A stretch of 64,000 nucleotides of DNA, taken from positions 1-64,000 of the forward strand of contig CAYVKL010000008.1 in the NCBI GenBank assembly GCA_964452085.1, given 5' to 3'. How positions within the stretch are numbered: position 1 is the stretch's first letter; every line of letters begins with the position of its first letter. Below the pieces are notes generated by a model. That model saw nothing but the letters and a program-made list of their open reading frames with translations, made no database searches and had not been told where the DNA came from. This stretch comes from Methanobacterium sp964452085 (GTDB taxonomy: Archaea > Methanobacteriota > Methanobacteria > Methanobacteriales > Methanobacteriaceae). Below are positions 59,108 to 64,000 of the stretch, in pieces. The position numbers and the translations under genes are program-made.

Positions 59108-60001
59108 ATGAAACTTTACATAATAAGTTCCGGGAATTATGGTAGTCGCATTGTGAACAGTCTGGCTGAAATGGGGCTGGCCAGTAGTATGGTGGGGTTA
59201 GAGGAGATACCCGATGACCTGCCAGAGTTCATAGATGACTTTGAATCTTATGTGCCCAAGAGCATCCCCCAGGCAGATCTCATTCTGGCAGTGGGGCTCT
59301 TTGGAGATATTAACATGGTAGTACCCATCATAGCCCAACAAAGTGGGGCTAAATCTGTGATCATACCATTACATGACCCTGCGCAGGTTCCACCGGGTTT
59401 GCAGAGGGAGATTGAGGAATCTGCTCCGGATATTAATATCGTGTTCCCTAAGCCGTTCTGTTCACTGGAACCAGTTGGTGATGAATTCATTGATGAGTTT
59501 GCCAGTCAGTTTGGAAAACCAGTAGTGGAAATAGATGCAGATGATCTTATTAAGCAGGTTAAAGTTATTAGAACTGCTCCCTGCGGTAGCACCCACTTTA
59601 TTGCTGAGAATATTGAGGGCTTCCCAGCTGAAGAAGCTGAACTGGAAGCAGGGACCAAGTTACATAATTATCCCTGTAATGCCAGTATGACCACGGATCC
59701 TGTGGTGGGAGACACCATACTGCACCTGGCTGGATATCAGACCAAGGAAGCAGTTAAAAAGGCACTGGGTTATGCCATGAAATCAGCAGTGGTGGATCAT
59801 GAGACCTGTGAAGCAGATGAATGCGAACATGAGTGTATTAAACACTGTCCACAGGTACAGATTGGAATAGATACTGTAAAGTTAAACCAGAATGAGCAGG
59901 CAGTTATTGACCCGGCAACTTGTGGTTGTTGTGAGATATGCATACAGGAATGTCCTTATGGATCCATAGAGTTGGAAGAGAGGAAATTCCCATTGGAGTA
60001 A
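59108..60001 (+). CDS. DUF166 family protein with C-terminal 2[4Fe-4S] domain, paralogue 2
   Basis: A 297-residue protein, the same length as the paralogue at 19561. It starts MKLYIISSGNYGSRIVNSL with GGGATGA just upstream. Conserved segments are SIPQADLILAVGLFGDINMV, PKPFCSLEPVGDEFIDEFA, TAPCGSTHFIA and LHNYPCNASM. The ferredoxin-like part has CEADECEHECIKHCP and CGCCEICIQECP. Function unknown. It is followed after 121 nt by cbiF, which may be cotranscribed. Its separation from paralogue 1 by the island suggests that an ancestral tandem pair was split. Confidence 0.85.
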   Translation: MKLYIISSGNYGSRIVNSLAEMGLASSMVGLEEIPDDLPEFIDDFESYVPKSIPQADLILAVGLFGDINMVVPIIAQQSGAKSVIIPLHDPAQVPPGLQREIEESAPDINIVFPKPFCSLEPVGDEFIDEFASQFGKPVVEIDADDLIKQVKVIRTAPCGSTHFIAENIEGFPAEEAELEAGTKLHNYPCNASMTTDPVVGDTILHLAGYQTKEAVKKALGYAMKSAVVDHETCEADECEHECIKHCPQVQIGIDTVKLNQNEQAVIDPATCGCCEICIQECPYGSIELEERKFPLE

Positions 60002-60122
60002 ATTTCATTTTAATAGATTATCCTTGAATAGGAAAAAATACGGTTTAAATTCCTGAAATTAATTCCAAGAGAATCATATGGACGATTAACATTTAAATAT
60101 TCACTTACTGGAGAAATAAATA

Positions 60123-60890
60123 ATGCAAGGTAAAGTAATTTTCATTGGGGCAGGACCCGGAGACCCGGAACTAATCACCCTAAAGGCAGTTAAAGTTATT
60201 GAAAAAGCAGATGTGATCATATATGCCGGATCCTTGGTAAACCCAGAGGTTCTGGGTTATGCTAAAGAGGTTGCAGTGATCTACAACAGTGCAGAGCTCA
60301 ACCTGGATGAGATTGTGGATATAATGGAGAAAGCTGTTGATGAAGGTAAACTTATTGCCAGGGTGCACACTGGAGACCCTGCTATATATGGTGCCATAGC
60401 TGAGCAGATACAGGATCTTAAAAGAAAAGGTATTGCTTATGAAATTATTCCAGGGGTCAGTTCATTATTCGCCACAGCAGCTGCTTTAGAAGCAGAATTG
60501 ACCCAGCCTGAAGTTTCTCAAACAGTTATCATTACTCGTCCCTCTGGCAGGACTCCTAAACCAGATCGTGAGGCTATCTTCAGACTGGCAGAGCACCAGG
60601 CCACCATGTGCATATTCCTGGGAGTGCATATGATTGGTAAAGTTGTAACTGAATTATTGACTTTTTACGACCCGGAGACTCCTGTGGCAGTGGTGCAGAA
60701 GGCCAGTTGGAAAGATGAAAGAATAGTCCGGGGAAATCTGACTGATATAGTGGATAAAGTTAAAGATGCAGATATCCAGAAGACAGCTATTATTGTGGTT
60801 GGTGATGTTCTTGGTACATCTCGTGTGACTCCATCCAAGCTATATGATTCCAAGTTTACACATGAGTACAGGAATGGTGAAGGAGAATAG
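60123..60890 (+). CDS. cbiF: cobalt-precorrin-4 C11-methyltransferase
   Basis: A 255-residue SAM-dependent tetrapyrrole methylase. Characteristic are GAGPGDPELITLKAVKVIE at the N-terminus, YAGSLVNPEVL, the SAM-binding HTGDPAIYGAIAEQ, IPGVSSLFATAAALEAELTQPEVSQTVIITR and FLGVH in the middle. It adds a methyl group at C11 of the corrin precursor in anaerobic (early cobalt insertion) cobalamin synthesis, needed for the corrinoid methyltransferases of methanogenesis. GGAG lies 6 nt before the ATG. Confidence 0.94.
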   Translation: MQGKVIFIGAGPGDPELITLKAVKVIEKADVIIYAGSLVNPEVLGYAKEVAVIYNSAELNLDEIVDIMEKAVDEGKLIARVHTGDPAIYGAIAEQIQDLKRKGIAYEIIPGVSSLFATAAALEAELTQPEVSQTVIITRPSGRTPKPDREAIFRLAEHQATMCIFLGVHMIGKVVTELLTFYDPETPVAVVQKASWKDERIVRGNLTDIVDKVKDADIQKTAIIVVGDVLGTSRVTPSKLYDSKFTHEYRNGEGE

Positions 60891-61055
60891 TCTGTTATGA
60901 TTAAACTTGTTAAATAATTGATGGGCTATTTAAGATTAAGTAATAGATTATTTCGCATGAATTGAATTGGAGTACATAAATAAAATTAGAATTGAAAGTA
61001 GAATTAAGAACAGGATTAACTCTTATTTATTTTATTTTTTTTTAATTCTTTTAAT

Positions 61056-61943
61056 TTACTTACCCATAACTCTCCAGATCATTCTGGACATACTGTGCAG
61101 TATGAGGCCTGTGAAGGCTATGAATGCACCAAAAATAGTGATAAGAGCAGCTAATGTTGTGGGGAATAAAGTTTTCATGGTCCCGCCTAAGTATTCTCCA
61201 AAGAAAAAAAGACCAAGAGACATTCCAATCACAATCATAATTATTCCTGGAAGAGTGAAATAGTACAGAGGACGGTTAAATTCCATATCCTGTAGAATTC
61301 GTACTAGAACACTCATACCATGCCTTAAAGGATTTGTTTTATGATGGTGTTCTTCACCGTAAGTAGCGTTGATTTCAATCTCTTTGATTTTCAAATCCGC
61401 TTGAGCGGCTTCAATTAACATTTCACTTTCAATAGTGTAATCTTTACTGTGAAAACGGAATATTGGTAGGGTATGGCCTGCAAAAGCCCTGAAACCACTT
61501 TGACTATCGGTCACATCTAACTTTCCACTAATATTAGTGGCTGTATCTAGAACATTCTGCCCTACTCTCCGGTAAGCAGGGGTATCATCACCACCATTAC
61601 CATTCAAATAACGACTGCCGTTTACAAAATCAGCTTCTTTGTTAAGAATTGGTTCTATAAGACGTGGGATTTGCCGGGGATCATGTTGACCATCTGAATC
61701 CAGAGTCACTATCACATCTGCATCTTTGGCCAGCTGAAAACCAGTTTTTAAGGCAGCTCCTTTTCCCTGGTTGGTAGGATGTATAACAACCTGGGCTCCT
61801 GCTAATTTGGCAATTTCTGCAGTGTGATCATTACTACCATCATCCACAACGATAACTCTTAAAACATGTTGACGGGCTCCTAAAACCACACTACCGATGG
61901 TTTTTTCCTCGTTGTAAGCAGGTATGATAGCAGTAACTTTTAT
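61056..61943 (-). CDS. family 2 glycosyltransferase with two C-terminal membrane helices, apparent AUA start
   Basis: The GT-A N-terminal strand VTAIIPAYNEEKTIG is encoded upstream of the first canonical start (GTG 61889). The only start that includes it and fits an SD is ATA at 61943-61941, 7 nt after GGAGG; an in-frame TAA lies immediately upstream of that SD. This gives 295 residues. Further features are VVDDGSNDHTAEIA, the DxD motif TLDSDGQHDP, GSRYLNG, a QSGFRAF segment, then two membrane helices (TLPGIIMIVIGMSLGLFFFG; TLAALITIFGAFIAFTGLIL). It resembles polyprenol-phosphate hexosyltransferases, so it may supply lipid-linked sugars for surface glycans (inference). Confidence 0.88.
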   Translation of the reverse strand: MKVTAIIPAYNEEKTIGSVVLGARQHVLRVIVVDDGSNDHTAEIAKLAGAQVVIHPTNQGKGAALKTGFQLAKDADVIVTLDSDGQHDPRQIPRLIEPILNKEADFVNGSRYLNGNGGDDTPAYRRVGQNVLDTATNISGKLDVTDSQSGFRAFAGHTLPIFRFHSKDYTIESEMLIEAAQADLKIKEIEINATYGEEHHHKTNPLRHGMSVLVRILQDMEFNRPLYYFTLPGIIMIVIGMSLGLFFFGEYLGGTMKTLFPTTLAALITIFGAFIAFTGLILHSMSRMIWRVMGK

Positions 61944-62191
61944 GAGTATTCCTCCTTAGATCAGAATATTGATAACTATGATCAATTATGTTAGTTCACA
62001 AATTAATATATCTAACTCCGTTAATTGGGGATAATAGTCACAAATGTCTAAACTTTAAGGTAATTTTTTTTAATTGAATAATAATCTTCGGTAAATTTTA
62101 TTATTATAAAAACTTCCATATATAGATTATTATTTTGAATTAATAATTATTTTTCTATTATTTTTCAATATTCCATCTTTAATTGGTTATT

Positions 62192-63016
62192 TTAGAGAAT
62201 ACCGAACGCAGCGAGATTTACAAAAGGCATAACTAAAAAAAGCATGGAATTTGATATTCCGTGAGCAAGGGTTATTCCGATTATGGATCTGGTTTTAATA
62301 AAAACAAAACCATAGAACATGGCCACACAGAACACGAAGACCAGGTCAGCAAAGTAGATCCAGCCTATGTGCATGGTAGTAAATATCAGGGAGGTGTAAA
62401 TAAGTCCAAAAGCAGGTCCAAGCATTCTCATGGTATTGGTTTGAAGAATACCCCTGAAGAGTAACTCCTCTGCCAGACCAGTTGAAATTAAAAGTATCAA
62501 GAAAGCACCAATCAAAAGAAAGGGTGTGAATTGCGATATTAAAGGATCCGGCCTTAAAATGAAAAACTCGATGATACCAGTTATGATTCCAGTGGCTGCC
62601 ACAGCCAGTAAAATCGGTAGTTTTCCCAAAGTCAATCCAACATCTTTCATGGAAAGTTTTTGACTGCGTATGATGGCTATTGAAGCCACAAAGAGGGGTA
62701 TAGCAACTATGGGGAACCAGTACAATGGTTTTATCTGCATCATGGGTATGGAAAGACCCACAATACGTATAATTGGTATGGGCATCAGACTGCGGAGAAT
62801 ATTGGTAAAATCAGTTGACTCCACCATGGCGGCATTAACCAGAAGTGCGAAGAGAATTATGGTATGGGTAGCTAATCCCCAGGTTTTATTCACATAAGTG
62901 GTGATGAGCTCCGCTGCGATAAGTGCTAATAGATAACCAATAAGGGTTACTACATATCCCACAGGTAAACCCAGATTGAAACGTTTAGTATCTTCTTCAA
63001 CTTCAGCGTATGTCAA
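62192..63016 (-). CDS. CPBP family intramembrane metalloprotease
   Basis: A 274-residue membrane protein with about eight hydrophobic segments and a TTG start (63016) preceded by GGAG at 8 nt. The catalytic motifs of the CAAX-processing/bacteriocin-processing family are present in order: GLAEELLFRG (EExxxR), FTTMHIG (conserved His) and LAHGISNSM. In bacteria and archaea such proteins act in prenyl-protein-like processing or peptide immunity; the substrate here is unknown. It shares the - strand with the glycosyltransferase, separated by 248 nt. Confidence 0.87.
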   Translation of the reverse strand: MTYAEVEEDTKRFNLGLPVGYVVTLIGYLLALIAAELITTYVNKTWGLATHTIILFALLVNAAMVESTDFTNILRSLMPIPIIRIVGLSIPMMQIKPLYWFPIVAIPLFVASIAIIRSQKLSMKDVGLTLGKLPILLAVAATGIITGIIEFFILRPDPLISQFTPFLLIGAFLILLISTGLAEELLFRGILQTNTMRMLGPAFGLIYTSLIFTTMHIGWIYFADLVFVFCVAMFYGFVFIKTRSIIGITLAHGISNSMLFLVMPFVNLAAFGIL

Positions 63017-63152
63017 ATTAATTGCTCCTGATGTAAAGGTATGGTGAGTGCACGGTGAAAGCTGCTTAACTTTTCACCGTAGACTGTGATATCCAACTCT
63101 ATAGTGATATTAACATATAAATTGTAACTGGTAATTTATTATTTCTTAAGGA

Positions 63153-63770
63153 TTAAAGATAATATGTTTTTTGAACGTTTTTTCCAGCAGTTTTCTGGTT
63201 GTTAGGATAATATATGAAGTCACTAACTCCAAGAATACGGAAACCTTCACGTTTTAGGTTGTAAGTTCCTTCCCAATCAGTAAATTGTCCATCAATGGTG
63301 AATGTACCATTAAATGTTTTTCCATCGTTCTGGAAGAAAGTCTGACCAGTCCAGGCAGCACAACTCAGGTTCATGTGTCCCTTAAAGGTGGTGTTGAACA
63401 TTGCACTTTTAACATCTTTATTTAATAATGCGGATATAGTTCCGAAGGTGATTTTTATCTCATCAATTCTGCCAATTCCGGTTAGTCCGTCTGCAGTGTA
63501 GTCCAAGGGGCTTTCTGATTTTTCAGCACCTGAAAGTTTTAGGAAAAAGTTAAAGTCCTTCCCCTTTCCATTGATTTTGTAAAACCCTCCCAATGACCCT
63601 GCGGTGGGGTCTGAGGGATTGGTAGGCGGTATCCATACTTTCGCGGTGTAGTTGTAGGGGATCTGTTCAAAAACATATCCACTAATTGCTCCCTGAGTTA
63701 CTTCCAGTGCTGCAAGGCCTGCAACACATGCAAGAAGCACTGCAAAGATGATTAATAGGGTTCGGTTCAT
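63153..63770 (-). CDS. exported protein of unknown function
   Basis: A 205-residue protein with a single N-terminal hydrophobic segment (LLIIFAVLLACVAGLAALEV), likely a signal peptide or anchor. The rest is beta-rich and soluble (AKVWIPPTNPSDPTAGSLGG, FNGTFTIDGQFTDWEGTYNL). I recognise no family, and the SD is weak. It is divergent in content from the surface island but also extracellular. Confidence 0.7.
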   Translation of the reverse strand: MNRTLLIIFAVLLACVAGLAALEVTQGAISGYVFEQIPYNYTAKVWIPPTNPSDPTAGSLGGFYKINGKGKDFNFFLKLSGAEKSESPLDYTADGLTGIGRIDEIKITFGTISALLNKDVKSAMFNTTFKGHMNLSCAAWTGQTFFQNDGKTFNGTFTIDGQFTDWEGTYNLKREGFRILGVSDFIYYPNNQKTAGKNVQKTYYL

Positions 63771-63906
63771 GTTTATCAGAAGTTAATTAGGATAAATCGT
63801 TGGTTTAAGTAAGCTTTTAGGGATTATTTAATCATTTTGGAATTATTAAAAATTTGATTATTTAAAACAAAAAATAAGGAAAAAATAAAAAAAGGGTGTA
63901 TTGTGT

Positions 63907-64000
63907 TTAAACAATACTTGCAATTGCCCGGCAGAGTTCAGGAACTCTGGTAATGGTGATGGTTACGCTTCCATCAGCATTTACAACAATTACTTCTTCT
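63907..64000 (-). CDS. C-terminal end of an unidentified protein, cut by window edge
   Basis: The - strand frame is open from the right edge and reads EEVIVVNADGSVTITIT, then RVPELCRAIASIV and stop TAA at 63907-63909. Too short for a family call. The T-rich stretch after the stop would serve as its terminator. Confidence 0.55.
   Translation of the reverse strand, partial: EEVIVVNADGSVTITITRVPELCRAIASIV

Noticed and set aside
60967..61263. 98-codon + strand frame opposite the glycosyltransferase end
   Set aside because: Antisense shadow of the membrane segments of the real - strand gene.

Overview
The window comes from a low-GC methanogenic archaeon, most likely a Methanobacterium or close relative (order Methanobacteriales). 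The evidence is archaeal RNA polymerase subunits mixed with ribosomal proteins, an archaeal isoprenoid block in the order I recall for Methanothermobacter, archaeal-type GluRS and PurA, a cobalamin gene, and many adhesin-like parallel beta-helix proteins of the kind known from Methanobacteriales. The genus call is inference.

Left part (1-13.7 kb), core genes, all on +. rpoD (partial), rpl18e, rpl13, rps9, rpoN, an intron-split tRNA-Pro, rpoK, enolase, a 2[4Fe-4S] ferredoxin and rps2 are followed by a Memo-family gene. Next come mevalonate kinase, isopentenyl phosphate kinase, type II IPP isomerase, archaeal RNase J, a short-chain prenyl diphosphate synthase and glutamyl-tRNA synthetase. Four of these (mvk, ipk, fni, idsA) carry the C5 steps and chain elongation of the archaeal mevalonate route to membrane lipids.

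Middle (13.9-21.4 kb), mixed. A beta-helix surface protein (-) is followed by an AAA+ ATPase, PurA, a TIGR04076-like protein, a DUF166 iron-sulfur protein, a tiny winged-helix-like protein, and a ribbon-helix-helix gene directly joined to a 56-residue ORF.

Surface-protein island (21.6-58.8 kb). Two closely related papain-like surface proteases (-) share a 512-bp tract that looks identical. Downstream lie ten + strand genes, of which nine encode or derive from parallel beta-helix adhesins with Ig-like modules and one (28 kb) is a beta-helix/DUF11 protein with a C-terminal membrane anchor. They include a 2,317-residue protein with five beta-helix/Ig units, a 264-residue internal-deletion derivative, and a hybrid carrying a propeller-like insert. 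The genes share three families of 5' leaders, a 19-nt element downstream of their stops, and C-terminal Big_5-like pairs showing recent DNA exchange. The island lies between two DUF166 paralogues (19.6 and 59.1 kb).

Right part (59.1-64 kb): DUF166 paralogue 2, cbiF/cobM, a family 2 glycosyltransferase, a CPBP-family membrane protease, an exported unknown protein and the end of one more gene.

Main observation: at least eight genes (seven surface proteins and the glycosyltransferase) appear to start at AUU or AUA. Each such codon sits 7-8 nt behind a strong Shine-Dalgarno sequence where no properly placed AUG/GUG/UUG exists. Together with the shared leaders and mosaic C-termini, this suggests a surface-diversification locus with unusual, possibly deliberately weak, translation initiation.
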